Assembly (NCBI RefSeq): GCF_009807035.1
Contig: NZ_WUBI01000002.1
Span: forward strand, 310,001-374,000
Length of the DNA stretch: 64,000 nt
Origin: Paenibacillus dendrobii
GTDB lineage: Bacteria; Bacillota; Bacilli; Paenibacillales; Paenibacillaceae
Direction of reading: 5' to 3'
Positions 25,412 through 36,259 of this stretch are shown here, in pieces. The translations under genes and the position numbers were made by a program. Positions within the stretch are counted from its first letter, which is position 1; each line of letters starts with the position of its first letter. The notes under the pieces were generated by a model. The model did no database searches, had not been told where the DNA came from, and saw only the letters and a list, made by a program, of their open reading frames with translations.

Positions 25412-27148
25412 TTACTCTGGTGCGGTTTTGGCAGCTTTTCGTTCCTCCGCCAGCTTCAACATTTCTTGGGCATGATGGAGTGTTTTCTCGGTAATTTCAA
25501 CACCGCCCAGCATTCGCGCCAGTTCTTCAATCCGTCCACGGTCAGATAGTTCCTCCACACGCGTCATGGTACGCTCGCCCTCAATATTTTTCTCAATGAG
25601 ATATTGATGCTCTGCCATGCAGGCAACCTGCGGCAAATGCGTAATGGAGAAGACTTGGCATTGATCCGCCAGCTTATCCAGCTTCTCGGCAATAGACTGA
25701 GCCGCCCGTCCGCTTACGCCTGTATCCACTTCGTCGAAGATCAACACCGGAATACGGTCATGCCGCGCAAAAATGCTTTTCATGGCCAGCATCATTCTGG
25801 AGAGCTCCCCGCCTGATGCTATTTTGCTGAGCGGACGCAAAGGTTCCCCCGGATTTGGAGATATCATAAATTCTGCGATATCGACTCCTTGACGCGTCAG
25901 CCTGATTTTTCTACCGTCGATTTCGGCGCCCTTCGGATCCTCCAAGCGGTCCAACCGCACCTCAAGCGACGTTCTTTCCATATGAAGGTCCTTCAATTCC
26001 TTCTCGACCTGCCCAGCGAGGTCCGCAGCACACATCTGACGGGCTTCGCTCAGCTCCTGTGCCGTCGCAATCAGATCGGTGAGCAAATCGTCGCGGCGGG
26101 CTTTGAGCTCCTCCAGACGCTCATCCTTATTCTCCAGGGCATGGGTTTCCTGAAAAATATTGTTATAGTACGCCAGGATTTCATCCACATTTTCTCCATA
26201 CTTACGACGCAGGGAAGAGATCAAATCCAAACGCTCTTCCACCTCATTGAGTCGTTCAGGGTTAAACTCGATATCATCACGGTAATCACGAAGCTGGAAT
26301 GCGGCATCCTCTAGTTGATAATACGCCGATTGCAGCTGTTCCAAAATGGGTTTCAGTTCCTTTTCATCATACTGCGCAACGTCTTCAAGCCGGGACACCG
26401 CTGTACTTAGCGTTCCCAACCCATGCTGGCCATAGATGAGGTCATATGCGCCCGAGACGGAATCCATCATTTTCTCACTATGGGATAGCTTGACCCTTTC
26501 TTCCAAAAGCCATTCATCCTCGCCGGATTTTAAGGAAGCTGCCGAAATTTCCTCAAGTTGAAAACGGTAAAGGTCGAGCATTTGATACGTTTTCTGGCTG
26601 TTGGTCATGAGCTCCCTGTATTCCTTCTCGACTCTTGAGAACGATGCGTACTTTTCCTGATACAGACGTTTCACAGGACCAATTACCGCTTCGCCGTACG
26701 TATCGAGAAGATGCAAATGACGGTCAGCGCGCATCAGGTTCTGATGTTCATGCTGGCCGTGGATGTTAATCAGTTGTTCACCAATCTCCCGTAGCATTGT
26801 CAGATTGACAAGCTGCCCATTGATGCGCGACGTGCTTTTTCCTTGGCTGGTCACTTCACGTCGGATAATTAAATGCTCGTCAGGTTCGGCGCTGATGCCG
26901 AGTTGTTCCAAAGCGTTCCAAACAGGATGATTATGATGCAGGTCAAACATGGCTTCAATTTCCGCTTTGTCACAACCATAACGGATTAAATCAGCGGAGC
27001 CCCTGCCTCCGGCAATAAGCCCCAATGCATCAATAACAATCGATTTGCCGGCTCCCGTTTCCCCTGTTAGAACATGAAACCCTGCATGGAATGACACGTC
27101 GACCGCTTCAATAACGGCCAGATTCCGAATGCTCAATGTCATCAGCAT
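25412..27148 (-). CDS. recN: DNA repair protein RecN
   Basis: A 578-residue SMC-like ATPase that acts at double-strand breaks. Walker A is GETGAGKSIV at residues 30-39; long coiled-coil arms span about 160-380; then the signature ASGGELSRMMLA and Walker B VLIFDEVDTGVSG. ATG preceded by GGGAGGTGG. Downstream of argR, upstream of spoIVB, the standard order. Confidence 0.96.
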   Translation of the reverse strand: MLMTLSIRNLAVIEAVDVSFHAGFHVLTGETGAGKSIVIDALGLIAGGRGSADLIRYGCDKAEIEAMFDLHHNHPVWNALEQLGISAEPDEHLIIRREVTSQGKSTSRINGQLVNLTMLREIGEQLINIHGQHEHQNLMRADRHLHLLDTYGEAVIGPVKRLYQEKYASFSRVEKEYRELMTNSQKTYQMLDLYRFQLEEISAASLKSGEDEWLLEERVKLSHSEKMMDSVSGAYDLIYGQHGLGTLSTAVSRLEDVAQYDEKELKPILEQLQSAYYQLEDAAFQLRDYRDDIEFNPERLNEVEERLDLISSLRRKYGENVDEILAYYNNIFQETHALENKDERLEELKARRDDLLTDLIATAQELSEARQMCAADLAGQVEKELKDLHMERTSLEVRLDRLEDPKGAEIDGRKIRLTRQGVDIAEFMISPNPGEPLRPLSKIASGGELSRMMLAMKSIFARHDRIPVLIFDEVDTGVSGRAAQSIAEKLDKLADQCQVFSITHLPQVACMAEHQYLIEKNIEGERTMTRVEELSDRGRIEELARMLGGVEITEKTLHHAQEMLKLAEERKAAKTAPE

Positions 27149-27187
27149 TTAAAAAAGCCACCTCCCAAATATGCGCCAATCCTGATT

Positions 27188-27637
27188 CTAAGAAATGTAA
27201 CTCATGATAAGCTTAACCAGACTCTCACTGTCTTCATTGGTACGACAGATCATCAGAATCGTATCATCCCCGCAGATCGTACCCATAATCTGATTCCATT
27301 CCATGTTGTCCAACAGTACCGCAATGGCATTGGCCGTTCCGGGCAGAGCCTTCATCACTACCAGATTATTGGTGTAATCGATATGGACGAAATTATCCAC
27401 GAGCGCGCGTTTCAGCTTCTGGATCGGGTTGTACCGCTGATCGGTCGGCAAAGAATATTTATATCTTCCGTCATCCATTGGCACCTTAATAAGCAGGAGT
27501 TCCTTAATATCCCTGGAGACGGTGGCTTGGGTCACCTGAAAGCCGGCTGCGCGCAGCGCCTCCACCAGCTCGTCCTGTGTTTCAATTTCCTGCTGGGTAA
27601 TGATTTCGCGAATTTTAATATGTCGTTGTCCCTTCAT
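27188..27637 (-). CDS. argR: Arginine repressor ArgR (AhrC)
   Basis: A 149-residue arginine-sensing regulator: N-terminal winged helix ([28 protein letters not shown]) and C-terminal hexamerisation/arginine domain ([27 protein letters not shown]). It represses arginine biosynthesis and activates catabolism. AGGAGG directly before the ATG. Confidence 0.95.
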   Translation of the reverse strand: MKGQRHIKIREIITQQEIETQDELVEALRAAGFQVTQATVSRDIKELLLIKVPMDDGRYKYSLPTDQRYNPIQKLKRALVDNFVHIDYTNNLVVMKALPGTANAIAVLLDNMEWNQIMGTICGDDTILMICRTNEDSESLVKLIMSYIS

Positions 27638-27663
27638 AGAAACCTCCTGTAAAAAACTTATAT

Positions 27664-28146
27664 TTATTCATCATATCCAATAGAGTCCTCTTCATCCCAA
27701 TCAAAATGAATGCAAGCAACCTCATCCTTGTCCACGTCCACATATAATACACCTCCGCAGCCCGGATAGAGCAGGAAATACGGAAGCAAACGATCCCGGA
27801 TCGAGCTTCCCGTCCAATCCATCGGAAGACGGCTGCGGGCGACTTTGACCAGATACAATATGTTTTCATCGTTCCGGACAATGAAATCAATGAATAGGCG
27901 GCTGTGAAAGTCTTCCCCATCCACTTCGAATAAGAGGGGAATTTTAATTTTACCTCCGAGCACTTCATAACCTGCTCTCTCCAACATATCAACCGCCGGA
28001 TGATCCGGTATATCCTCGTTTATCGGCATTTCCGGTATACGGGCAGGCAGCGGCTTGAACAACCAGGACCTTAACCCATATGCGAACCAAACCAAAAGCA
28101 GCAATCCAATAAGAAGCATGACGAGCCAATCTGCCCGTTCCTCCAT
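27664..28146 (-). CDS. Membrane-anchored protein of unknown function between argR and tlyA
   Basis: A 160-residue protein with one N-terminal membrane helix ([19 protein letters not shown]) and a cytoplasmic-style domain of about 110 residues with an alternating strand pattern: [41 protein letters not shown]. The strand-turn-strand with Asp87 and Lys101 recalls a PD-(D/E)XK nuclease fold, but the acidic residue two before the Lys is Leu, so a catalytic site is not evident. ATG at 28144-28146 follows GAGGTGA. No B. subtilis counterpart that I recall at this spot. Confidence 0.75.
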   Translation of the reverse strand: MEERADWLVMLLIGLLLLVWFAYGLRSWLFKPLPARIPEMPINEDIPDHPAVDMLERAGYEVLGGKIKIPLLFEVDGEDFHSRLFIDFIVRNDENILYLVKVARSRLPMDWTGSSIRDRLLPYFLLYPGCGGVLYVDVDKDEVACIHFDWDEEDSIGYDE

Positions 28147-28349
28147 CCCGATCACCTCATGGTTCTATTCGCGAGAACCGGAAGAAATTCCTTTTTTAGC
28201 TTCGAATGACATCAAGCTTCATCATGATTAATGAAGCGCTATGCTTCATATAAAGTCATGCGTATTACTGCATAAAGATCAATTCCAAGTCCATTATATC
28301 CCAAACAGACGTTCTCCTCAAATCTCTTTTTTAACTTGCTGAAAAAAAT

Positions 28350-28386
28350 CCTCAAAGAAAAGAAACTCATCCTTTGGATGAGTTTC
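28350..28386 (-). terminator. Terminator overlapping the tlyA stop
   Basis: GAAACTCATCC pairs with GGATGAGTTTC (loop AAA), then TTTTCTTT on the minus strand. The tlyA TGA lies inside the hairpin. Confidence 0.7.
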
Positions 28387-29230
28387 CCGTAAAGGTATTT
28401 GAGGCTTGAGCTACCACGTCGTTAACCAGTGCCTGAAGTCTGGCATCGAATTCCTCCGAAGAATCCCCTTCTCCAGAGTCATCTTCTTCGCTCAAATGCC
28501 AATGTGCAAGAAATTCAATATTCCCCTCACCACCGGTAATCGGCGAGAAGGTCAGACCCTTCAGCCCGAATCCCAAATCATGAGCGAAGCTCAAAATATT
28601 CATCAATACTTCTCGATGAACGGCCGGTTCACGCACCACACCGGATTTACCGACCTTTTCCCGCCCAGCCTCGAACTGCGGCTTTATCAAAGCGGCCACA
28701 TCACCCGGATGCTTCAGCAACGCTTTTAATGGAGGCAGAATTATCCGCAGCGAAATGAAAGAAACATCAATGCTTGCAAAATCAGGCTGGGGTCCCTTTA
28801 AATCCTCAGGTGTCATATACCGAAAATTCGTTTTTTCCATGACGCATACCCGTTCATCATTCCGAAGCGACCAATCCAGCTGATTTGAACCCACATCGAT
28901 GGCATAGACGTACTTAGCTCCATGTTGGAGAGCACAATCGGTAAATCCTCCGGTCGAGGAACCGATGTCCAGCATCGTTCGGCCTTCCATTTCGATCCCA
29001 AAGGTGTTAATGGCTTTTTCCAGCTTCAATCCACCGCGGCTGACATAAGGATGAACAGCGCCTTTAACGCGAATCACGATGTCCCTTGGGACCTTCATGC
29101 CTGCCTTTTCGATGCGTTCCTCATTACCTAGCACCAACCCAGCCATGATGGCTGCCTTAGCCTTTTCTCGGCTATCGTAAAACCCCTGCTCAACCAGCAG
29201 GATATCAATCCGTTCTTTTGGCGAATTCAT
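28367..29230 (-). CDS. tlyA: TlyA-family rRNA (cytidine-2'-O)-methyltransferase
   Basis: A 287-residue protein: S4 RNA-binding domain (ERIDILLVEQGFYDSREKAKAAI), then a FtsJ/RrmJ-like methyltransferase with the SAM motif MLDIGSSTGGFTDC and the strand DFASIDVSFISLR. B. subtilis calls it YqxC. It probably methylates rRNA; related TlyA proteins were once annotated as hemolysins. AGGAGA before ATG. Between dxs and argR as in other Bacillales. Confidence 0.92.
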   Translation of the reverse strand: MNSPKERIDILLVEQGFYDSREKAKAAIMAGLVLGNEERIEKAGMKVPRDIVIRVKGAVHPYVSRGGLKLEKAINTFGIEMEGRTMLDIGSSTGGFTDCALQHGAKYVYAIDVGSNQLDWSLRNDERVCVMEKTNFRYMTPEDLKGPQPDFASIDVSFISLRIILPPLKALLKHPGDVAALIKPQFEAGREKVGKSGVVREPAVHREVLMNILSFAHDLGFGLKGLTFSPITGGEGNIEFLAHWHLSEEDDSGEGDSSEEFDARLQALVNDVVAQASNTFTGNSSKG

Positions 29231-29256
29231 GTTTATCTCCTGATCTGTTTCCCAAG

Positions 29257-31164
29257 TTAAGAAGAAAATCCTGTTTTACCGATTCCGAAGGAATGCAGTG
29301 ACATCAACTGCTTGATTTCGGCGCATACGCCTTCAACCGTCAAACCGGTCTCTTCACGTTGTTCTTTAACGCTTCCGTGCTCGATAAAGCGGTCCGGAAC
29401 TCCCATCAAGGAGACTCTGGTATCAAAAATATGCTTGGAGGCGTAGAACTCAAGGACGGCACTGCCAAGACTTCCCGCTTCACTCACTTCTTCAAGAACA
29501 ATCATATTCGTATGGCTTTGAGCCAACTCAAGAAGCATCTCCTCATCCAGCGGCTTCAAGAAACGAGCGTTGACGACGCGGAGGTTGATGCCTTCACGTT
29601 TCAATTGCTCCGCCGCCTCTAGCGCAATCTGAACCATAGGCCCGGATGCAAGCACGGCATAGCCTTCGCCTTCGCGTACCGTTTCCCACTTGCCGATCGG
29701 AATCGGTACAAGCTTCTCATCCAGGGAAACCCCAAGTCCGTTAATCCGCGGATAGCGATATGCAATCGGTCCATCATCATAATCCAGGGCCGTTTTCATC
29801 ATATGGCGAAGCTCATTTTCATCCTTAGGCATCATCATGACCATATTTGGGATATGCCGCATGAAAGCCACATCGAAGACGCCTTGATGAGTTTCGCCGT
29901 CTGCCCCAACAAAACCCGCCCGGTCAATGGCGAACATGACATTAGCATTGTGACGGCAAATATCATGAACGATCTGATCATATGCTCTCTGCATAAAGGT
30001 CGAGTATACCGCAAACACAGGCTTCATGCCTTCCATAGCTAACGCTGCGCACATGGTCGCCGCATGCTGTTCCGCAATGCCGACATCAATCATTCGGTTC
30101 GGAAATCTCTCGCTGAACGGAATCAGACCCGAACCGCTCGGCATGGCCGGTGTAACGGCTACAATGCGCGGATCCTGCTCGCCAAGCTCTATGAGCGTTT
30201 TGCCGAATACCTCCGTATACATCGGATTGCCAACGGATTTCAACACTTGACCCGATTCGATCTTATACGGAGAAATGCCATGCCATTTATAAGAGTCGGC
30301 TTCAGCGGGCTTATAGCCCTTGCCTTTCGTTGTCAAAACGTGAACAAAGACAGGTCCACGGACATTGTCAGCCTGTTTAAAAGTCTCAATTAGCTTTTGG
30401 AGATCATGTCCGTCTACGGGGCCGAGGTATGTCAGTCCCAGTTCCTCGAACAATACGCCGGGTACCATCATATATTTCAGGCTATCCTTCAGGCGAGAGC
30501 CGGTTTTGGCCAGCTTGCCTCCGATCGCCGGAATTTTCTTCAGCAGTATTTCAAGCTCATCCTTTGCCCGCAAATAATGGCGGTCGGAACGAATTTTACT
30601 TAGGTAGTTATGCATCGCGCCTACATTCGGAGCGATGGACATTTCGTTGTCGTTTAATATGACCATTAAGTCTTTTTGTTCATGTCCGATATGATTCAAG
30701 GCTTCGAAAGCCATACCACCGGTTAATGCACCGTCTCCGATAACAGCTACAACCTTATTTTTCTCTCCCTTGAAATCCCGGGCAAGAGCCATACCCATGG
30801 CTGCCGACAGCGATGTGCTGCTGTGTCCGGCTTCCCATACGTCATGCTCGCTTTCATTTCTTTTGACAAAGCCGCATAGACCCTTATATTTACGCAGGGT
30901 GTCAAACTGGTCCATCCGCCCGGTCAACATTTTGTGTACATAGGCTTGATGACCGACATCGAAAATAAATTTATCACGTGGACTGTCATAGCAGTAATGC
31001 AGGGCCAGCGTGAGTTCCACCACTCCCAAATTTGATGCAAGATGCCCTCCTGTCACAGACAGCTTCTCAATCAGAAATTGACGGATTTCAGCCGCCAGAG
31101 AAGTGAGCTCGTCAACCGATAGAGATTTGATTTGTTCTGGCTGATTAATTTGTGGAAGCAGCAC
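29257..31164 (-). CDS. dxs: 1-deoxy-D-xylulose-5-phosphate synthase
   Basis: A 635-residue thiamine-diphosphate enzyme making DXP from pyruvate and glyceraldehyde 3-phosphate, the entry step of the MEP isoprenoid route. Seen are [26 protein letters not shown], the TPP motif [15 protein letters not shown]...[22 protein letters not shown] and a transketolase C-terminal domain. GTG start behind GGGGAG. Downstream of ispA, so precursor supply and prenyl elongation are clustered. Confidence 0.96.
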   Translation of the reverse strand: MLLPQINQPEQIKSLSVDELTSLAAEIRQFLIEKLSVTGGHLASNLGVVELTLALHYCYDSPRDKFIFDVGHQAYVHKMLTGRMDQFDTLRKYKGLCGFVKRNESEHDVWEAGHSSTSLSAAMGMALARDFKGEKNKVVAVIGDGALTGGMAFEALNHIGHEQKDLMVILNDNEMSIAPNVGAMHNYLSKIRSDRHYLRAKDELEILLKKIPAIGGKLAKTGSRLKDSLKYMMVPGVLFEELGLTYLGPVDGHDLQKLIETFKQADNVRGPVFVHVLTTKGKGYKPAEADSYKWHGISPYKIESGQVLKSVGNPMYTEVFGKTLIELGEQDPRIVAVTPAMPSGSGLIPFSERFPNRMIDVGIAEQHAATMCAALAMEGMKPVFAVYSTFMQRAYDQIVHDICRHNANVMFAIDRAGFVGADGETHQGVFDVAFMRHIPNMVMMMPKDENELRHMMKTALDYDDGPIAYRYPRINGLGVSLDEKLVPIPIGKWETVREGEGYAVLASGPMVQIALEAAEQLKREGINLRVVNARFLKPLDEEMLLELAQSHTNMIVLEEVSEAGSLGSAVLEFYASKHIFDTRVSLMGVPDRFIEHGSVKEQREETGLTVEGVCAEIKQLMSLHSFGIGKTGFSS

Positions 31165-31324
31165 GTCAATCTCCCCGCTTTCCTTGATATATTAGATATT
31201 TTTTGTAAGTTGGCTTTCATGTGAAGCCTATTTTCATTTCTTATGATTACGCTTTCTTTGCAGAACCAGCGATTCTTTTCGTCATTATATCACAAAACGT
31301 TACGCAAACATAAAATGATGCCGA

Positions 31325-32230
31325 TTAATGGTCCCGGTTCATCAAATAGTCAGCGATTTCCAGCAGTCGCGCAGGATTGGTGAAACCCGCTTTCGAGATG
31401 GCCGATTTGGCTTCTTCCGTAAGGCGCTCCACTTCCTTCTTCGAGGCTTCAAGACCGATAAAATAGGGATATGTTACCTTTTCCTGCTTAATGTCACTTT
31501 GTGTTTTTTTGCCAAGCTTTGTCTCATCTCCGACAATATCCAGAATATCGTCCTGAATTTGAAAAGCAAGTCCTATCTTGCGTCCAAAGATGCGGAGTGC
31601 TTCCAATCTTGCTGCATCCGCTCCGGCAATTCTGCCGCCTGCAAGCAGTGAAAACATGATCAAATCGCTCGTTTTATGAAGATGAATGTATTCCAGCTGA
31701 GATAATTCGGTTAGTCCCTGTTCCCCCTCCATATCGGCTGCTTGTCCACCCACCATGCCTTTGGGTCCCGATAATTCGGACAGATCCAACGTAATCTCCA
31801 CGACCTTGTCAGCCGGTATGCCATAAGTGCCTGACAATTGCGCTACGAGGTAGAATGCATGCGTAAGAAGAGCATCGCCGGCCAATATGGCCGCAGCTTC
31901 CCCGAATACCTTATGATTCGTAAGCTTGCCGCGACGGTAATCGTCATTATCCATTGCCGGCAAATCGTCATGGATCAGGGAATAAGTATGTACCATCTCG
32001 ACAGCACAAGCTGCATCAAGCGCCGCATCCTCGTTTCCTTCCATGGCCTCACAGGCAGCCATCACCAGCAGCGGACGCATGCGTTTGCCGCCGGCCATCA
32101 AGGAATACAGCATGGCTTCCCGAAGCGAAGACGGTATGTGCCAGCTCGCAGGAATACTTCCCTCAAGTCTCGTGGTCACCCGCTCTATGATGTTTTGATG
32201 ATAATCTCTGAAGGAGACCGTTTCTCTCAA
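31325..32230 (-). CDS. ispA: Farnesyl diphosphate synthase (polyprenyl synthetase)
   Basis: A 301-residue prenyltransferase with the first Asp-rich motif HDDLPAMDND, the second QDDILDIVGD, and GGKRMRPLLV near the N-terminus. It condenses IPP with DMAPP/GPP. It starts at a TTG that overlaps the xseB TGA, so translation is coupled. Confidence 0.93.
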   Translation of the reverse strand: MRETVSFRDYHQNIIERVTTRLEGSIPASWHIPSSLREAMLYSLMAGGKRMRPLLVMAACEAMEGNEDAALDAACAVEMVHTYSLIHDDLPAMDNDDYRRGKLTNHKVFGEAAAILAGDALLTHAFYLVAQLSGTYGIPADKVVEITLDLSELSGPKGMVGGQAADMEGEQGLTELSQLEYIHLHKTSDLIMFSLLAGGRIAGADAARLEALRIFGRKIGLAFQIQDDILDIVGDETKLGKKTQSDIKQEKVTYPYFIGLEASKKEVERLTEEAKSAISKAGFTNPARLLEIADYLMNRDH

Positions 32231-32487
32231 AGTGCGTCACCGCCATTTACATCTAGCTCGCTGCCGAACGGCTTTTTACGAAGCTCGCCGTTTTCCTCGA
32301 CAATCATTTCGATTCTCCGCTCCACCTGCTCCAGCTTCTGACTGCAAAGCTGTGACAGTTTCATGCCCTCCTGAAAAAGCTCGATGGCCTTCTCAAGAGG
32401 CACGTCTCCATGTTCAAGCTCTCCGACGATATCCTCCAGCTGGATCATTGCATCCTCGAATTTCAGCTCATTTTCCTTGTCCGTCAT
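32227..32487 (-). CDS. xseB: Exodeoxyribonuclease VII small subunit
   Basis: An 86-residue helical protein with the family core KFEDAMIQLEDIVGELEHGDVPLEKAIELFQEG. It binds XseA to form exonuclease VII. ATG at 32485-32487 with AAGGAGG; the longer frame (MVSFHARYG...) lies inside xseA and is rejected. Overlaps the xseA end by 20 nt. Confidence 0.95.
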   Translation of the reverse strand: MTDKENELKFEDAMIQLEDIVGELEHGDVPLEKAIELFQEGMKLSQLCSQKLEQVERRIEMIVEENGELRKKPFGSELDVNGGDAL

Positions 32488-33838
32488 TTTGCCCATCCTC
32501 CTTAAGTCCCCATACCTGGCATGAAAGCTGACCATCGCTCACTTTGATTTGGACCAGATCTCCAGGCTGTACGTCATGAATTGATTTAATGAGATGTTTT
32601 TCCTGCTCATCGTATATCAGGCTGTAGCCTCGACCCATAACCTTAAGCGGGCTTAAGGCATCGAGCTGCCTCAAGGAAGAGTGCAGTTGCGATTGTTTTT
32701 GCTTCAAAGCAGCCTGCATCAGTGTGAGCAGCTGTTTTCGGCTAACCTCATTTCGCTTTGTCGCATACGTGAGCTGTTCGCGCGGATTATACCGCATTAA
32801 GCCCTGATAAATCCTGCTCTGCTTCTCACGGCTGAGACTCAGCTTCGTGCGCATACCCCCGCCAAGGCGCTGCTTCAGCATATCCAAACGTTCCGCATGC
32901 TGCAGCATATACCTGCGCGGGTGCACAAGCACGGGTGACCGCTGAAGCGAAGTGAGCTGCTGACGGCTTCGTTTGACACGCTCCTGCAGCAATTGTTTAA
33001 GAAGGCGCTGACGCTGCTGCAGTCTTCCATTCAATTCGGACATGTGCGGAACAGCCAGCTCGGCTGCAGCCGTTGGCGTGGCCGCCCGAAGATCCGCCGC
33101 GAAATCGGCAATGGTGAAGTCCGTTTCATGTCCTACTGCTGATATCACCGGAATATAGGAGGAGCGAATCGCCCTGGCGACAACTTCTTCGTTAAATGCC
33201 CACAATTCCTCCAGAGATCCTCCGCCCCGTCCCACGATCAAGACATCCGCCTCCTCCATCTCGTTCATTTGGCGGATGGCACGAACAATGGATGGAGCTG
33301 CCCCTTTGCCCTGTACGAGAACCGGGTAAAGGATGATCTTGGCTTGGGGATAACGCCGTCCTAAGGTTATCATGATATCCCGCACAGCTGCCCCGGTAGG
33401 CGAGGTGATCACTCCAATGGTTTCAGGAAACTCAGGAATCGGTCTTTTCCGTTCAGCTGCAAAAAGCCCCTCTTCTTCCAGCTTCTTCTTCAGCTGCTCA
33501 AATGCAAGATACAGGCTCCCAACGCCGTCCGGCTGCATGTGCGTTGCATAGAACTGGTATTGTCCGTCCCGTTCGTAAACAGTCACGTTGCCCCTGGCAA
33601 TCACCTTCGCACCTTCCTTCGGCACGAAGGGGAGCCGTTGATTATGAGATGCAAACATAATGGCGCGAATCCGGCTGCCTTCATCCTTGAGCGTAAAATA
33701 CATATGCCCACTGGAATGATGCGTGAAATTGGATATCTCGCCGCGAATCCAAACATCGGAAAGCAGTGAATCTGAATCCAATTTCATACGAATGTATTTA
33801 TTTAAATCCTTGATGGATAAAACACGTTGCGGTTCCAT
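32468..33838 (-). CDS. xseA: Exodeoxyribonuclease VII large subunit
   Basis: A 456-residue nuclease subunit. It has an N-terminal OB fold (DVWIRGEISNFTHHSSGHMYFTLKD) and a catalytic core with IGVITSPTGAAVRDI, VLIVGRGGGSLEELWAFN and AVGHETDFTIADFAAD. A long coiled coil (about 280-400) follows and then a C-terminal GRGYSLIYD segment. Degrades single-stranded DNA to oligonucleotides; acts in repair. Confidence 0.96.
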   Translation of the reverse strand: MEPQRVLSIKDLNKYIRMKLDSDSLLSDVWIRGEISNFTHHSSGHMYFTLKDEGSRIRAIMFASHNQRLPFVPKEGAKVIARGNVTVYERDGQYQFYATHMQPDGVGSLYLAFEQLKKKLEEEGLFAAERKRPIPEFPETIGVITSPTGAAVRDIMITLGRRYPQAKIILYPVLVQGKGAAPSIVRAIRQMNEMEEADVLIVGRGGGSLEELWAFNEEVVARAIRSSYIPVISAVGHETDFTIADFAADLRAATPTAAAELAVPHMSELNGRLQQRQRLLKQLLQERVKRSRQQLTSLQRSPVLVHPRRYMLQHAERLDMLKQRLGGGMRTKLSLSREKQSRIYQGLMRYNPREQLTYATKRNEVSRKQLLTLMQAALKQKQSQLHSSLRQLDALSPLKVMGRGYSLIYDEQEKHLIKSIHDVQPGDLVQIKVSDGQLSCQVWGLKEDGQNDGQGK

Positions 33839-33853
33839 GTCAGAACCCCTCTC

Positions 33854-34711
33854 TTACGCCAATCCGTGATGGCGTTTTGCCGCTGTCAGTGTATTTTGCA
33901 TCAACATGGTAATGGTCATGGGTCCAACGCCGCCGGGAACAGGCGTAATCGGACCGGAAACTTCCTTCACGCTCTCAAAATCGACATCGCCTGCAAGCTT
34001 GCCGTTCTCAAGGCGGTTCATACCGACATCGATAACTACCGCGCCCGGTTTGACGTAGCTGGCATCAATAAAATTAGCCCGTCCAATCGCAACGACCAAC
34101 ACATCTGCCTGTCGGGCAATTTCAGCCATATTCGCCGTACGCGAATGACACATCGTTACCGTTGCGTTCTCGCGCTGGAGCAGCAACGATACCGGTTTGC
34201 CCACGATATTACTGCGGCCAATGACAACGGCATGCTTGCCTGACAAGCTGATTCCTGCCCGTTTAATCAATTCAATAACTCCTGCCGGCGTACAAGGAAG
34301 CAGACTGTCATCGCCAATCACCAGATTCCCTACATTGACGGGATGGAAGCCATCAACATCCTTGTCCACGGCAATCGCATTAATAACCGCCTTTTCATCA
34401 ATATGCTTGGGAAGGGGAAGCTGCACCAGAATGCCGTCGATGCTGTCCTGGTGGTTCAGCTTGTCCACTAGAGCCAGTAAATCGGCTTGCGAAGTATCCG
34501 CAGGCAGACGATGAACCTCAGAGTAATAACCCAAATCATGACATGCTTTTTCCTTGTTACGGACATACACGTGAGATGCCGGATCTTCGCCTACAAGTAC
34601 AACAGCCAAACCAGGCACAACCCCTTTGGCTGCCAATTCCTTCACTTCGCCTGCAATACTGCCGCGGATTTCTTCGGATACTTGTTTACCGCTGATTATG
34701 GTTGCTGTCAT
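33854..34711 (-). CDS. folD: Bifunctional methylene-THF dehydrogenase/cyclohydrolase FolD
   Basis: A 285-residue enzyme interconverting 5,10-methylene- and 10-formyl-THF. Signatures are [14 protein letters not shown] (catalytic Lys), [27 protein letters not shown] (NADP site) and [20 protein letters not shown] before ATG. Confidence 0.96.
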   Translation of the reverse strand: MTATIISGKQVSEEIRGSIAGEVKELAAKGVVPGLAVVLVGEDPASHVYVRNKEKACHDLGYYSEVHRLPADTSQADLLALVDKLNHQDSIDGILVQLPLPKHIDEKAVINAIAVDKDVDGFHPVNVGNLVIGDDSLLPCTPAGVIELIKRAGISLSGKHAVVIGRSNIVGKPVSLLLQRENATVTMCHSRTANMAEIARQADVLVVAIGRANFIDASYVKPGAVVIDVGMNRLENGKLAGDVDFESVKEVSGPITPVPGGVGPMTITMLMQNTLTAAKRHHGLA

Positions 34712-34782
34712 TCTACTCTCTCCCCTGTATATGAAATGATGGTTTGTTATTGAAAAGTAAGTGGGTAAAACGGAATCAGATC

Positions 34783-35235
34783 CTAAGAAGGATCTGTTTT
34801 CAGCTTGTCCAGTTCACGAATCATATTCCCCAATACGCCGTTAACGAACTTCCCTGACTCGTCCGTACCGAAATGCTTCGATAGCTCAATGGCTTCGTTG
34901 ACTGCAACTTTGGCGGGAACATCCGATGAATACAACAGTTCAAATGCAGCGAGACGCAGAATCTGACGATCGACTCTCGACAGACGGCTGATCTGCCACC
35001 CTTTCAAGTAATTTTCGAGCAGCCCGTCAATGGCCTGCTTATGACTCCAAGCCCCGTTTACAAGTCCAAGCACATATGCTTTGAGCTCGATTTCATTTGT
35101 AATGACACGCTCCGTATCATTCTCCTCTGCCGCTTCATCCAGCAGCATGTTCACCGCCTCTTCGCTGCCCACCTCATTCATTTCCATTTGATAAAGGCTT
35201 TGCACGACGATTTCCCTTGCTAAACGTCTTTTCAT
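34783..35235 (-). CDS. nusB: Transcription antitermination factor NusB
   Basis: A 150-residue all-helical NusB: N-terminal [17 protein letters not shown], late [28 protein letters not shown] and FVNGVLGNM. It forms the rRNA antitermination complex with NusE. AGGAGG before ATG. Between folD and the Asp23-type genes. Confidence 0.94.
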   Translation of the reverse strand: MKRRLAREIVVQSLYQMEMNEVGSEEAVNMLLDEAAEENDTERVITNEIELKAYVLGLVNGAWSHKQAIDGLLENYLKGWQISRLSRVDRQILRLAAFELLYSSDVPAKVAVNEAIELSKHFGTDESGKFVNGVLGNMIRELDKLKTDPS

Positions 35236-35414
35236 TATGTTCCTCCTGAACCAGTCATAAGTGTATTTCTCATTATTATGGATTGCTGTATAAGGTTTGT
35301 TGCATCATTCTCAGATCAAGGTCATTTTCACAAAAAAAACCGCGACATGTTTCACCAGAAAATGGGCATTATGAAGCTTGCAGCTCTGTTTTCCGGAGAA
35401 AGCATATCACGGGT

Positions 35415-35648
35415 TCATTTAAAAGGACGCCAGCGCTCGGAAAGCCACTGTCCCACTTCACTCCAACGAAAGAAAGACCCTAACCGCAAGTCCTTCCTTT
35501 TGCCGGCAGTATATCCTATGAACACAACCAATGCAAAGAACAACATATCCCAAAAACCCGCAAACAAATAAATAAAACCAAAAAAGATTCCGCCGGCAAC
35601 GCCGATAATCCGTCCTCTGTGACTCTCCCATATTTCTTTCCAGAGCAT
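35415..35648 (-). CDS. DUF2273 family small membrane protein
   Basis: A 77-residue protein with two membrane helices (IIGVAGGIFFGFIYLFAGF and MLFFALVVFIGYTAG), the DUF2273 layout, and a basic C-terminus. DUF2273 genes habitually accompany amaP and Asp23 genes, as here. Start at the ATG of MLWKEIW because GAGGTGAT lies 7-8 nt upstream; a GTG four codons earlier overlaps that site. Confidence 0.85.
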   Translation of the reverse strand: MLWKEIWESHRGRIIGVAGGIFFGFIYLFAGFWDMLFFALVVFIGYTAGKRKDLRLGSFFRWSEVGQWLSERWRPFK

Positions 35649-35662
35649 TGGGATGATCACCT

Positions 35663-36202
35663 CTATTCCACTCTACTCTTAATTGCTGTCGACTGGGCTA
35701 CGTTGGCTATATATACGGCCACATTCGACACCGGAATGCCTGTTGTTTCCTGAAGATAATCATGAACCTGCTTTTGAATGTCCGTCGTCATCGCCGGAAT
35801 CGAAACATCCCCTTCGACGACCGCCCGGATCATGATTTCAAGTCCAGCCTCCGTCACGCGCATCCTGGCCTTCAAATCCTTCGCCCCCCTTACCCGGGAA
35901 GCCGCCTTCAGGCACAAGTTCTCAATCGTTTCCACCGAAATCTGAATATCGCCATATTCCGTTCGCTGATCAATAGAAGGAATATGCACGCGTTCGCGGC
36001 GGATGGAGATATAAAAAAAGCGTATGCTGAGCAGGAACAGGATGGCGGCTACGGTAATTACCGTAATTTGAAGCGTTGCTCCATCCATGTAATCGCCCAG
36101 CGGAGGAACCAAATCACTCATTCGGAGGATGGCAAATACACTAATTACTCCGATACTCAAGCTGTAGATAAACAGCAGAAGTCTATCCAGTATTTTGGCC
36201 AC
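35663..36202 (-). CDS. amaP: Alkaline-shock-response membrane anchor AmaP
   Basis: A 179-residue protein: two membrane helices (LLLFIYSLSIGVISVFAIL; TLQITVITVAAILFLLSIRFFY) then an Asp23-like soluble domain (YGDIQISVETIENLCLKAASRV). AmaP ties Asp23 to the membrane in Staphylococcus. I prefer GTG 36200-36202 (11 nt after AAGGAGG) to the GTG three codons upstream, which is only 2 nt from that site. Confidence 0.87.
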   Translation of the reverse strand: MAKILDRLLLFIYSLSIGVISVFAILRMSDLVPPLGDYMDGATLQITVITVAAILFLLSIRFFYISIRRERVHIPSIDQRTEYGDIQISVETIENLCLKAASRVRGAKDLKARMRVTEAGLEIMIRAVVEGDVSIPAMTTDIQKQVHDYLQETTGIPVSNVAVYIANVAQSTAIKSRVE

Positions 36203-36259
36203 GAACAGCACAGCCTCCTTAAATTAGAGTAAACCCTCGACGCATGTCGGGGGTTATAA

